Below, piece after piece: positions 35,271 through 45,500 of a DNA stretch of 64,000 nucleotides. A program made the translations under genes and the position numbers. The stretch lies in assembly GCA_965240325.2 (NCBI GenBank), contig OZ251245.1:186001-250000 (forward strand), given 5' to 3'. The stretch comes from Rebecca billardiae RCC1528 (taxonomy: Eukaryota; Haptophyta). Within the stretch, counting starts at the first letter, position 1, and every line of letters begins with the position of its first letter. Below the pieces are notes generated by a model. It was not told the DNA's origin and did no database searches. It saw only the letters and a program-made list of their open reading frames with translations.

Positions 35271-35734
35271 TCCTTTATTAATTTATTCGTCGTAGTCGGC
35301 CACTGGCCGATGAACGGGCGAAAGTGGGCATCCTGTGGCCGACGGGTTGGCCGACGCCCGTCGAGGCTTGATTCGCACACAGCCTTGGGCGCGGCCTTTT
35401 AAGCTGTGATGGACAGCAATACCCCCCTCAAAAAATCGAAAACTCACCCTACTCCAACAGCCCTAAACATCGTCCCCCGTCCCCTTTTCTTTGATCAAAA
35501 GATCTTTTTGACAACGTAGTGAGGGCCCCCGGCGGGGCTCCACGCTACGCGCTCCGCCCTGCACCGCGGGCCATTATTGCGCCGAAAATGAAAATAAATT
35601 ATGAATATATATATATATATCGTCCTTTATTAATTTATTCGTCGTAGTCGGCCACTGGCCGATGAACGGGCGAAAGTGGGCATCCTGTGGCCGACGGGTT
35701 GGCCGACGCCCGTCGAGGCTTGATTCGCACACAG
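33065..35734. repeat. Partial tandem duplication within the TIR element
   Basis: The 68 bp at 33065-33132 (CCTTGGGCGCGGCC... to ...ACTCACCCT) recur at 35383-35450. The 302 bp at 35081-35382 recur at 35455-35734; the 22-bp length difference is a shorter AT tract. The second unit starts directly after a terminal-repeat end (35382). The arrangement is explained by tandem duplication of 33065-35382 followed by loss of about 1.95 kb between CAACAG microhomologies. Confidence 0.75.
35226..35269. repeat. (AT)n microsatellite
   Basis: A run of alternating AT just before CGTCCTTTATTAATTTATTC. It is present in shorter form at about 35604-35620 and again near 36937-36956, always next to the TIR element's right end. 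Confidence 0.9.
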
Positions 35735-35742
35735 GTGCATTT

Positions 35743-36088
35743 AACCATTTGGGCCTTGGGGGGGTCTGGGGGGGCTCCCCCCAGCCCATCGAAGGACCAA
35801 ATACGCCTCAATAGGGGCCCAACTCGCCAGATTTGCATGGGCGCAGACTGCCGCAAATGCTGCGCTGAGCCTGAGGGCCGGAGCCGTGCAGCGGCGTCGA
35901 TTGACTTATTAGTTATTTGACAGCGTCAGCTGTCTGCTGTGCGCCGCCTCGCGACGACCACGCGACGCCTCGCACAAAGCCCTGATCTCGGCGTCTCCCT
36001 CGCTAGTCAAGACGTAGCGTAGTGCTGGATCGAGCGACGCATTGACCGCCGCCGCGGCCGCCGCACCTCGGCGCGCTCGCGAACTCGC
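35743..36088. other. Spacer between two TIR elements
   Basis: About 350 bp of unique DNA between the long and short TIR elements. It starts with a G-run (TTGGGGGGGTCTGGGGGGGC) and ends in GC-rich sequence. No gene is recognised. Confidence 0.5.
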
Positions 36089-36096
36089 TCGGAGCC

Positions 36097-37072
36097 CTAT
36101 GTGCGAATCAAGGCCTATAAGGCTATATGGCCGGCCATGACCGATGATCGATTGGCCGCTAGGCGGCCATGGCCGATGGTTAGCGGTCGACCATCCATCT
36201 CTGGCCGATGGGTATTGGCCGATGGCCGTCCGGCGGCCGGACCGCCGTACTCGTAGGCCGCGCCGGACGGCACGGCCACGGCGCCGGCGCGTGATGGCCG
36301 CGTGAGCACGCCGCGCGGGCTGCAGCACTGTCCGACTCTGCACGGTCGTAGTTCGAGAGGGCGGCCCCGGGGCTCGGCCGACCCAACTGGTGGACTTGTT
36401 GAGCCCCAGTGGCGGTCTCGACCGAGCTTGGCAGGTGTGTGTGTGTGCCTGTGTGTGTTAATCTGATATACTATATATATATATCAGTTACTGCAGGCGA
36501 CTATGTCTATTGCGATGTATTTGCCGATTCTGCGCGCCGGCCCGGCGAGTGAAGGACGCGAGGTGCAGCAGGCGGCGAGCCCGGCGAGACTCCGAGGGCG
36601 AGTCAGCGGCCGCACCCGCGCCCGCGACCGCGCCCACGCCCGCGCCCACGACCCCTACTTCTGCCACAGCTCGCGCTTGCACTGCCAGCAGCGCTGCGGC
36701 ATCGTCTCACGCAGACCACGTCTGCCGACGCGGCGACTGCGGCAGCCTCGCGGCGAGCGGACCGGAGCGGTGGCTGCCGCAGCACAGTAGTCGGCTGCAA
36801 GCAGCTTCTGCGACGAGATCATGCCCGCCAGACAGAGTCAAGCCGACCTCGTTGGGGTACCATACGTTGACGTTCTGCAATCTGCCCGAGTGGTGAATAA
36901 TCTTTTGCCGAAAAAGAAAAAGGGGTGAATGAATACATATATATATATATATGTATGTATTAATTTATTCATTTATTCGTCGTAGTCGGCCACTGGCCGA
37001 TGAACGGGCAAAAGTGGGCATCCTGTGGCCGACGGGTTGGCCGACGCCCGTCGAGGCTTGATTCGCACACAG
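36097..37072. mobile_element. TIR DNA element, 976-bp deletion derivative
   Basis: The element is flanked by a perfect 8-bp direct repeat TCGGAGCC (36089-36096 and 37073-37080). Its ends, CTATGTGCGAATCAAGGC and (read inward from the right) CTGTGTGCGAATCAAGCC, are inverted repeats. The left 800 bp match 30680-31446 and the right 108 bp match the right end of the long element. It is therefore an internally deleted, MITE-like member of the same family. It has no coding capacity. The flush ends and exact 8-bp target duplication make this the best-defined DNA transposon in the window. Confidence 0.85.
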
Positions 37073-37080
37073 TCGGAGCC

Positions 37081-37626
37081 GTCAGCCAAGCGCGAGCTCG
37101 TGCGCACGCCCGCGCCTCCGCGAGCTGACGGCACGGCCCGGGGCGCGAGCAGCTCGACGCCGACAGCGCGCAGCTCGCTCGAGTTGACGCGCAGCTTCTC
37201 GCCCGGCGGCGACTCCCAGTGGCGGCAACCATGACGTGCTTCGGGCAACGGCAATCCGTATGGCCAGGGCAAGCCAGGGTCACCGTGTACCTGCGCTCGT
37301 TGGGAGATGCGCGCGCATTGTCCCACCCACGCGAGCGCGTCAGCGAGCCCGTCGTCATCGGATGGTCCTCTATCTGCTTGGCCAGCTGACGTCCTCCGCG
37401 CGCCGGGCGCGGCTGCGACACCCGACATGGCCGCAGCTCACCGTTGGAGTCCGGGAACTTGAAAAAAAAAAGTTCAGCACGATGGAGTCCTCCGTGTTCG
37501 ACGTGACGACGCCTTCGAACACGTCGAGGCGTGAGAAGACGTCGATTACTTCGATGAGGACTACGTTACTTCGTCCGCCGCCCCGGAGATCTTTCGATTG
37601 GTACCCTCATCGCTCCCTGGCTCCCA
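37081..37626. other. Intergenic, no gene seen
   Basis: About 550 bp between two mobile elements. The first 150 bp are GC-rich; the rest is mixed, with a poly-A run (AAAAAAAAAA) near 37463. No coding frame is convincing. Confidence 0.5.
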
Positions 37627-38722
37627 GCGGATATCCCACTGCAACAGATAGGATCTGATCCTATGGCATAGGATGAGTTCACCAGAGCGCCAGCGGCTCA
37701 GTTTTGCGCATACGATCATCGGTGTTGCTATATCGTACACACACAACTCCACCGGCTGTCGACACACACCATCTCCGCCTGCCGCCACTGCCACGGCGGT
37801 CGCGCGCGCGCGCGCGCGACCGCGCGCGCGCGCGCGATCCTATGCCATAGGATCCGCGCCAGGGACGGCTACATAGGATCGGCATGACAGCGTCAGTTGC
37901 TCGCCCCTGGCAGCCGAGCGGCGACCCTGGGCACGGACGGCGCCGGCGGGTGCTCGCACCGGATGCCCGCGCTGCCGCCCGCACCGCCGCCCACGCCGCC
38001 AGGCGCGTTGCTGCCCGTGGCACACCGATTCTGGGGCGGGGCGAAGAGAGGGCAACCGCCATCGTGCGTGCGGCCACGGACCTTCCACGATGGTGGCGGC
38101 CGTCCTTGTGGACCACAGCCCACGAATCCAAGAGCGTGCGGGTCGAGCGTCGCGTAAATCGACTGCGGCATACGCATGGCGTGTCTACAGGTGCGATACC
38201 ATCCACGCACGCGGCATGGCAAGATGTTCCGGCTACCTCCGAGGCTTGCTCAACATGCGCGCCGATGCTCGATCGCAACCACCTGACGACGCGAGCGACC
38301 CGCAGCGGCTTGCGCACGCAGCCCCGGCGTGACGTACAATGCCATGCTTGGCGAGGACCAAAACGCATTGTGGATGAACCTCGTACGGCTCCGGTCGAAC
38401 ACAGTGAACCGCGATGTGTGAGCATCAATCTGGGTGTCATCTACAAGTGCCACATGTCGGTCGGCGTTGCCGCCGTGGAGTCGCAAGGCGGCAGCGACCG
38501 CGACGGCTTCACGCGCTCCATCCGTGGAGCCCAAAACATGCGGTGGTGGTCGAAAATCACAACAAGCTCGCTCTGGCGGATGGTGGCGACACTGCTACCG
38601 ACCCCTAGGTGCAGTCGTACCATTCGGCAACATGAGAAAATGTCGTCTGCTGAGTCGTCCCTGGGGCCATCCTATGCCATAGGATTGAATCCTATGGGAT
38701 AGGATCGCAGTGGGATATCCGC
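37627..38722. mobile_element. Inverted-repeat element (foldback/MITE-like)
   Basis: The left end has GCGGATATCCCACTGC (37627-37642), then ATCCTATGGCATAGGAT (37658-37674). The right end has the inverse order: ATCCTATGCCATAGGAT (38669-38685), then GCAGTGGGATATCCGC (38707-38722). A third near-palindrome, ATCCTATGCCATAGGAT, lies at about 37837-37853. The roughly 1 kb between the arms has open frames on both strands, none with a transposase motif. A foldback or non-autonomous DNA transposon is inferred. CCCTGG lies outside both arms, so exact ends and any target duplication are unclear. Confidence 0.6.
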
Positions 38723-39133
38723 CAGGGGTTCGACTAAATGCACCCCCCCCATAGGGTCAGTGGACGTCCCTGACTGTGGCTGGAGCCGCCTGCTGCCCAT
38801 TATTTTGCAACAGCACGCCTCGGAGCAGACTACAATTACATCAGTCATCACTACATTGATTATTTATATATATAAATAAATCAAATATGATTAATGTGAG
38901 TCCTAAGAAACTGAGACTGCGTAGACGCTCGGGCTACCGAACGGCTAAGAACCGAGGCTAGCGCCGTGAGATCTCTGACTTCTTATTGCCCGCGATTGCC
39001 GCGCCTGTATACATGTCGGATCATGCCGGGCAGCCGGCGGGCGCCGCAGACCTGGGAGTGCCCGCGACGGAGTCCGCCGACCGTGCGAGCCGGCTCGGAC
39101 CGTCAGATCTGATCACTGCTGTCGTCTGCTAAG
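38723..39133. other. Intergenic, AT-richer DNA
   Basis: About 410 bp with a C-run near 38742-38750 and an AT-rich stretch around 38855-38895 (ATTATTTATATATATAAATA). No gene is seen. Confidence 0.5.
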
Positions 39134-39851
39134 GTCTATATATGTGGCTGAGTCAGTTTAAAATCCCCTTTTTAGTGCAGGGGTCGCGATCCGAGTTAGC
39201 TAGCCTACCCGAAGCGCCTCGTCGAGAGGAGCACGTAGAGCCCAAGAACGTCGACGAAGGACGAAAAATGGGCGAGAAAATCCATTTTTTTGAATTTCTG
39301 AGAAGTTTGAGTCAGATTGGATCTGAGACGGCTCCAGCCTGAGCCGCGCAGCGCGCGGCAGCGCGCGCGCGCTGGGCCGGGGCGCCGGGGCGGCCAGCGC
39401 GTCAAGAGGTCACGGCGCAGCTAGAGACGCATGTCGCTGCCGCACCCACTGGCGCAGCTTGCTCAGTGCATCCTGTCAGGCCTGTAGGCAGCGTGTCTGG
39501 CGCTTGTCGAGGCCGGCATCACTCGACGCCGATCACGTGAGCCGCTCCGTGCCGCGAGCCGAGCTGCTGCATGACTCACCTCGTCCAACATGCCGCATGT
39601 CGGCGGTGCTGCTCGCTACGATCACCTCCCTGCTGACTCGGCTGCGACCGAGCCCATCCAGTTGGCTCCGATCACCGCAGCTCGCCCACCGGGACGGCCG
39701 ACCGCAGGCATGCTGGCAACCGCACGGGCCACTCTGAGCTTTGCAGATGAGTCAGCGGGTTTCGACTTTCTTTGGCCGGGCTTTGCGCGGAAAAAGTTTC
39801 CCTTCGCCGAAGGGGAATTTAAACTGAATGACTCAGCCACATATATATCGG
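39134..39851. mobile_element. Second TIR family, about 720 bp
   Basis: The left end (39134 onward) reads ATATATGTGGCTGAGTCAGT. The right end near 39851, read inward, is ATATATGTGGCTGAGTCATT, followed by CAGTTTAAATTCCCCTT. The inverted termini of about 25-30 bp suggest a small non-autonomous DNA transposon. The interior has no convincing coding frame. A further copy of one end is at 42360-42477. Target duplication could not be fixed because the ends run into TATA. Confidence 0.55.
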
Positions 39852-40081
39852 AGTCTAATCCGAGTGAGAGAGACAGAGTCCGTCGTCTTCGGTAGTCCGA
39901 CAGGGCGGCGACAGGCCGCCGTGCCGCCAGGCGTGCGCCGGCGCGGCCGGCACTGGTAGGGCGCCGTTCTGCCTGCGCCTGGTTAGTGGTTGCGGGCCGT
40001 AGCTAGTGCGCGATTGGGGCGCACTGCCGTGCGCGCGCACTCCGCCCGCCGCCCGCGTAAGGCGCGTTGCCCGCCTGCCCG

Positions 40082-40924
40082 TCAGTCCACGACGGGCACC
40101 ACGCCGCGCGCCTCCCATGCATAGTCCGGCCCGTAGTCGAAGCACAGCTCCTCACCCGCACGGACGGCGCGCGTCGTGTAGAAGGCGACGCGTGAGACTG
40201 CGCCGAATGGCCACCACGGCGCGTGGAGCACGTCGCGGCGCACGTTGGCGCGGCGCGCGGGCGCGTGGTTCATCTTGTGCACCGCTCCCGAGCTCGCCCG
40301 CCGCTCCGCCTCGCCGCCTGGCTCCGTGTAATAGCGCGGGTCTGCGTCCAAATACTCGTCAGAGCTGAGCGCAAACACATACTCGGTCAACCCGTCTGGG
40401 TAACGGCGGAGCAGCGCGCGCTCGTCGAGCCGCTCGCCGGGGTAGATGCCAACGAGTGCGTCACGCTCGATGTCGCCCGTGGCGAACAGCCCGTCGCCCT
40501 TCCCGCTGCCCGCTGCCCGGACCGCCGTCAGCCCACGCCCGTACGCGTTGGACCGCTCGGGCGCGTCATCGGCTGCGATCCGGCCGCCGAGCCACGCGCC
40601 GTAGCCAAGCGCCGGGGCGGCGGCAGCGGCGGCGATCTGAGGTCCATGCTCGATCAGCGTGCGCCCCAGCGCGCCGTCGAACACGTCGGGACTCGCTTCG
40701 CCCGCAACGAGCGCGCCGCTGACAGCGAGCGCGCCGACCGCGAGGCCCGCTGAGCGCACGCGACGGCGCGCGTCGACCTCAGCGATGTCGATGAGCGGCG
40801 GACGGGGCGAGGGCGGCGTGGTGGGCCGATTTGGTGCGAGCGCGTCCGCCGCACGCGGCGCGAGCGTCGCCGCCGTCGCGGCAAGCAGGAGGGCGTGCCA
40901 GCGCAGCGGAGCCGCCATCGTCAT
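40082..40924 (-). CDS. SET-domain protein with N-terminal signal
   Basis: A single-exon frame of 280 aa (278 if Met 40918 is used). The C-terminal half is a compact SET domain: 'GDGLFATGDIERDALVGIYP' opens it, 'HKMNHAP' replaces the usual 'FINHSC' cofactor-binding Asn-His block, and 'RAVRAGEELCFDYGPDYAW' is the family's closing 'GEEL..DYG..Y' motif with the catalytic-site Tyr. SET proteins transfer methyl groups from S-adenosylmethionine to lysine. The N-terminus is a hydrophobic signal ('ALLLAATAATLAPRAADALA') with a second hydrophobic segment near residues 60-75, so the product probably enters the secretory system or plastid rather than the nucleus. The target is unknown. It is divergent from the sulfotransferase gene, with 96 bp between start codons. 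Confidence 0.85.
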   Translation of the reverse strand: MTMAAPLRWHALLLAATAATLAPRAADALAPNRPTTPPSPRPPLIDIAEVDARRRVRSAGLAVGALAVSGALVAGEASPDVFDGALGRTLIEHGPQIAAAAAAPALGYGAWLGGRIAADDAPERSNAYGRGLTAVRAAGSGKGDGLFATGDIERDALVGIYPGERLDERALLRRYPDGLTEYVFALSSDEYLDADPRYYTEPGGEAERRASSGAVHKMNHAPARRANVRRDVLHAPWWPFGAVSRVAFYTTRAVRAGEELCFDYGPDYAWEARGVVPVVD

Positions 40925-41020
40925 CTGCAGTTTGCCAGTCAGCTCTCCAGAGTGCAAAACCAAGTGTGCACGTTCTGTAGTCATAATTATGACCCGCGTC
41001 AAAGATTCATCACGACAACC

Positions 41021-42175
41021 ATGGAGACGGTGCCGTTGGCAGTGGCGCGGAGGCGTGCACTGCGCCGTGATTCGACGCCCATTGGCCTCACCGTAATGGT
41101 GCTCGTCGTCCAATCACTCGCCCCCTGTGTATTCGCTGCGTCGCATGCCGGCTGCAACACGTCAGCGACGAGGACGGCATGGCGCGACGTACAGATTGAT
41201 ATCGCCGTTGTCGGTATGCCCAAAGCCGGCACCACCTATGTGCGGAATGTCTTGGCAAGGCATCCATGGGTTGCGTGCCCGAACATGGTGCTTGGCGAGA
41301 GCGACATTTGCTCGGAAGAGACGGCTGGTCTACCACTAAGGTATTCCTCCCACCCGCCCAACGACTTTGTGAGCCGCATGTGCGCGACAGCCGCAACGGC
41401 CAAGGCTTCTGGCAGTGCAAGGAGGCGCGTGGTGATCGGCGACCCGCTGTATCTGAACGCTGTTCAGCATATGAAGCCGTACGGCAGCCTTGCGCAGATA
41501 CCCTCGGCTCGCGCCATCGCGTGCATACGCGAGCCGATCGCGTGGCTGGAGTCGGCCCGCAACCACGTGGCCAAGCAATACTTTGCCGGAAAGATTCATC
41601 GTGTTGAGAGGAGGGCACTGCTGCCGGCAGGCTGTCCAGCGAATCACACGCCCTCGATCCCTCCGTCGCTCGCCGGCTTCGCGCTCGGCTGCAGGTGGGC
41701 CTGGCTCGGCCGCCAGATGTACTTCGACCTGCCACGCCAGCTGCAGCACGTGATGCTTGGAAAAGACATGGACGCAGCGGAGGCGCTCCAGCGCGTGATT
41801 GTGGTCAGCCTAGAGGCGACCACGCACGACCGCGTGGGCACGTGGCTGGGGCTCACGAGGTGGCTCGGCCTTAAGGACGCGCCCTCCGTTGCGGAGCGGC
41901 CACGTGACATCCCGAGCAACCGACGCCCGAGCGGAGCCCGCTGGTTGCAGTCTTGGTGCGAGGACGTGAGCGCGGACGTGCGCGCTGCTGTGCACGGCGA
42001 CTTCCAGCGCGCGTACAGCGCAGCATTGGGCTTCATCAACAGCCGCATGCCACACAGCCTTCTTTCGCCGAGCCAGGCGGCCGGCGAGGCTCGTATGATG
42101 GCATGCGCGGTATTACCATCAGGGGAATTGACGGAGCACCCAGGAGCAGTCTCCGACCAGTCCGTGTCATATTGA
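41021..42175 (+). CDS. Membrane-anchored sulfotransferase
   Basis: A single-exon frame of 384 aa. Residues 21-40 form a hydrophobic signal anchor ('IGLTVMVLVVQSLAPCVFAA'), giving the type II topology of Golgi sulfotransferases. 'VVGMPKAGTTYVRNVL' at residues 64-79 is the 5'-phosphosulfate-binding loop of the PAPS-dependent family, and 'ACIREPIAWLESARNHV' near 167-183 is the 3'-phosphate-binding motif with its Arg and Ser. The enzyme is expected to transfer sulfate from PAPS to a glycan; sulfated polysaccharides are typical of marine algal coats, but the acceptor is inferred. The lumenal domain is Cys-containing. Start chosen at ATG 41021 because upstream codons lie in the short divergent promoter. 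Confidence 0.9.
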   Translation: METVPLAVARRRALRRDSTPIGLTVMVLVVQSLAPCVFAASHAGCNTSATRTAWRDVQIDIAVVGMPKAGTTYVRNVLARHPWVACPNMVLGESDICSEETAGLPLRYSSHPPNDFVSRMCATAATAKASGSARRRVVIGDPLYLNAVQHMKPYGSLAQIPSARAIACIREPIAWLESARNHVAKQYFAGKIHRVERRALLPAGCPANHTPSIPPSLAGFALGCRWAWLGRQMYFDLPRQLQHVMLGKDMDAAEALQRVIVVSLEATTHDRVGTWLGLTRWLGLKDAPSVAERPRDIPSNRRPSGARWLQSWCEDVSADVRAAVHGDFQRAYSAALGFINSRMPHSLLSPSQAAGEARMMACAVLPSGELTEHPGAVSDQSVSY

Positions 42176-42514
42176 CAGTGGCTTCCCGCCCGTGATGAGC
42201 ACCTCGACCTCGTTGAGTCGTCGTGTCCGGCCGTGGACGAGGGCCCTTCAGCAGACGACTACTAGTAGTACTACTGCTTATTACTACAGTCGTATATATA
42301 TATTTACGCGTACTGCGCGGCGGATCGAGGTCGACGCGCGGCGGTGGGTCACGTGAGGTCGTGACGGGCACATGCCATCGGGCAGGCTCGCTAGCCGGCT
42401 AACTAGCTCAGATCGTCGCGACCACTGCAGCACCAAAAAGTGCTGCGTTTCTAACTGACTCAGCCACATATATCGCATCAGGCGCAGCAGTGGCGGTGCC
42501 TCAGCGCGACGTGC
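42176..42514. other. Convergent intergenic region with a repeat end
   Basis: About 340 bp between the sulfotransferase (plus) and the PH-MFS gene (minus). It contains an AT-rich patch near 42295-42310 and, at 42360-42477 on the minus strand, a copy of the left end of the 39134-39851 TIR family (GTGGCTGAGTCAGTT, then GGTCGCGA and TAGCC motifs). Confidence 0.65.
42360..42477 (-). repeat. Copy of second TIR-family end
   Basis: Read on the minus strand this begins ATATATGTGGCTGAGTCAGT and continues with a diverged copy of 39150-39215 (GCAG..GTCGCGA..GAG.TAG..AGCC). No matching opposite terminus was found nearby, so it is a solo or truncated end. Confidence 0.55.
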
Positions 42515-45500
42515 TCAGTCCAAGGCGACGGACGACACGTGCGGCAGGCCGGTCACGCGGGCTGCGCGACGGGGCGCCGTACCGGCGCGGTCGGCCGCAT
42601 CGAGCAGCGGAGCGCGCCTCTCGTCATCTGCCATCTCGTCTGCGGACGCGTCCGCGGCGCCTGCAGCCGCCCCTTCGGCGCGGCGTCGCTCTCGCAGCAG
42701 CCAGTCGCAGCGCCACCCGCCGAGCTCGAGAGCAGACGAGGCGAGTAGCGGCAGCGTGCACGCCGCAAGCAGCAGGTTCACACTCGAGAAGCCGCGCGAC
42801 ACGGCGAGCGCGCCGAGCGGGTACTGCAGCGAGCCGACGGCCGCGACGAGCAGGTTCACCGTCGCCGAGAGCTTGCCGTAGTTGAGGAAGCCGAACTGCT
42901 TCGCCACCGCCGCAAAGTAGGTCGAGTAGAGGAACTGCTGCGAGAGGGCGACCAGTGAGAACGCGAATCTGAGCGCGCCCACGGAGCGAGTGCAGAGCAG
43001 CACGCCGTAGGCGACGCCTACCACGTCCACGAGGACGTACGACGCCGCGGTCGGCCGCGCGTCGAGCAGCCAGCCAATCAGCGGCAGCCCCAAGAACCCG
43101 AACGGCAGCAGCGCCATGAACTCCGAGCCCAGCCGCGCCGCGCGCGCGCGCTCCGCGGGCGCGCCGTGGCCAAATTTGCGATCGAGCTGCTGCACAACTG
43201 TGCCAAGCACGAAGTTCAGGCTGGCAGCGCGCACGCGGGAGCGGGGACGGGGGCGGGCGGGCGGGCGGGCAGCGCCGGTGCCGAGCGTGCCGCGCGGGAG
43301 GGCGGGCGTGCGCGGTGGCGGCGTGTGAGACTCGCGGGCAGACGCGCTCGGCGCGCCGCCGCGCGCGGTGCGCACGCACAGGCGCGCGCAGGCACGCGGC
43401 GCGCATTCACACCGGAGCGCATGGAGTGAGGTAAAGGCTGCGAGGTGGGCGAATTGGCGCGTGCGGAGCTGGCGGCGGAAGGGCAGCGCCTGCAGCCGCG
43501 TCACCATGCGCCGCGCCGCGCCGCCGTCCTCGTCGTCGCTGCCCGCCGTCGGGTCCGCCAGCTCGTGCCCAGCCATGTCGCCGCACTCCGCGGCAGCATG
43601 GCCGCCGCTGCAAGCGGCAGCATGGCCGCCGCTGCAATCATCGCCGGCGCCGAGCGCATGTGCCTCGCTGCCGGCGCCGACCGCTTGGTTCGGCTGGTGG
43701 GCCGCGGCGCCTCCGCCGTCCTCCTCGGCTGAGCGCGGGACGGGGCGGAGAGCGTCGCGGCCTCGGCCGCCTTCGCCGCCTTCGCCACCGCTGCCGCCAC
43801 GGCTGATGGGAGAAGGCGGCTCGCGCGGCGGCGCGGCCGAGCCTGCCTCCTCGGCCGCGCCGCCGCCCCCGCCCACTGCCTCCGGTGAACGGCCAGCGCC
43901 GTCGCCGGCGCTGCCGTCGGCTGCGTGAGCTCCGGGCGGCAGCAGCGGCGGCGGCAGCCTGGCGCTCCACGGCAGCGTCGGCTGCGTCTCCGCCCGCCGC
44001 GGCCCAGCGTGCGCCGCGCCCTCGCCGCCCTCCATGCCCTCAGCTCGGTCCAAGCGCCGCGCGCTGTCCGGGCCAAAGGGCGAGGCCTGAGCACTGCCTG
44101 GCATGGGCAGGCTGTTGGACATGGGTACGATGGGGAGGGCGGGGAGCGTGGCGCGCTGCGCGCGCGCCAGCCGAGGCCCTGACGTGCGGCGCGCGGGGAG
44201 CCCGCCCCTGGAGAGCGCCAGGGCCGACGCCCACTCTGGCAGTGTGGCCAGCTCAGCTAAGTGCCGTCGCGCAAGTCGGCGCGCGAGCGCGTCTGCCGCG
44301 GCGGTGCCGTGTGTGCCCGGACCGTGGAAGGGCGCGGTGCCGCTGCGCTGTCGGCGCACGCCCGGGCGCCGCGCGCCGCGCGCGCCCGGCTGCGGCCCAT
44401 ACTCCGACTCCGAGTGCGAGCGATGGATCCGAAGCGGCGGGCGGTCGCCTTGCCTGCTCTCGCCGTCGCCGGCTGTGACTCGCCGTGCGCCGAGCTCAGA
44501 ACCGAACTCTCCGCCGTCCCCGGACTCGCCAAAGGCGTCTCCCGCCTCCGAGGAGGTCGGCGTGGGCGGCGGCAGGAGCGGCTGCTCCAGGTCCAGCCCC
44601 GGCTCGTCGTGCGCGCGCGCGAGCACACGGCTCACGCCCTCCTGGCGCGCTGCGGCCCCAACGCTCGCACCGCCCGCACCCTGCGCGGTGGCGCCGCGCG
44701 GCGGAGCAGTCTGAGCAGCGGACGCAGCGGGCGAATGCGCCGAGCGCGGCGGCGGCGTGCACGATGGCCCTGTGCTCAGGCCGGCGAGGCCGTCGGCGCC
44801 ACGGCCGGTAGCCGCCTCGCCGCCGGCCGGCGCCCATCCCACCGCTCGCGCCAGCCAGCGCCGGAGCCCAGCCGCTCGGCCGCCGCCGCCCGCCGCCGTC
44901 GCCGCCTCAGCACTGCCCGCAGGCCGCGCGTGCGCCGAGCCGTCCTCGCCCTCGCCCTCCTCCTCGCCCTCCTCCTCCTCCTCGTCGTCGTCCGCCCGCA
45001 GCGCGCAGTCCGGCCACAGCGCCTGCCCGCTCCCCAGGATCGCCGCGCCCACGAGCGCGTACGCAGCGAAGAGCAGGGCGAGCGGCGCGCCGCGCGCGTG
45101 CGCGGCAGCAAACGCGCTGAAGACGCATTCTGACACGTTGAAGAGGGCGGCGAAGAGCGAGAGCACGCCGGCGGACGCGCGCGGCACGAGCGCCGCGAGC
45201 TGGTACGCCGGCATCTGGATGCCCGGGCCGCCCACGCCGAGGAGCAGGTACCCGCCCAGCAGCGCGTAACCGCCGAAGTAACGGTCGACCACGCCCAGCC
45301 AGCCGCTCGGCGCGGGCGCGGCCGGCGCCGCGCGTGGCGCGTACGCGGCTGGCAGCAGCCCCAGTGCGAGCAGCAGCGCGCCGCCGATCAGCAGCAGCGC
45401 CGCCAGCCGGTTGCACGCGCGCGGGCCGTGCCGGTCGAGCAGCGCGCCGAACAGGCAATTCGACACGTTGTTCCCGAACGTGCCCACGGTGAACATCAGG

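Larger units (their letters stand above)
30673..35734. mobile_element. TIR DNA element, long copy with internal rearrangement
   Basis: The left end at 30680 reads CTATGTGCGAATCAAGGC, and the right end (to 35734), read inward, is CTGTGTGCGAATCAAGCC: inverted termini. GTGCATTT occurs at 30665-30672 and 35735-35742, an 8-bp target duplication if the element starts at 30673; the 7 bp CTATTTT before the terminal repeat then belong to the element. Both ends carry clustered GGCCGA/TCGGCC motifs, like subterminal transposase-binding sites. No transposase motif was recognised inside. The interior holds a possible gene fragment (31497-32596) and a partial tandem duplication (33065-35734). hAT and P superfamilies make 8-bp duplications; assignment is open. 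Confidence 0.65.

Noticed and set aside
35081-37072. Repeated units as a CRISPR-like array
   Set aside because: Repeats are long, few and unequal, and are explained by transposon ends; the genome is eukaryotic.
37679-38440. Possible transposase in the 37.6-38.7 kb inverted-repeat element
   Set aside because: Frames exist on both strands, but neither shows a DDE pattern, zinc finger or any conserved block; called non-autonomous.
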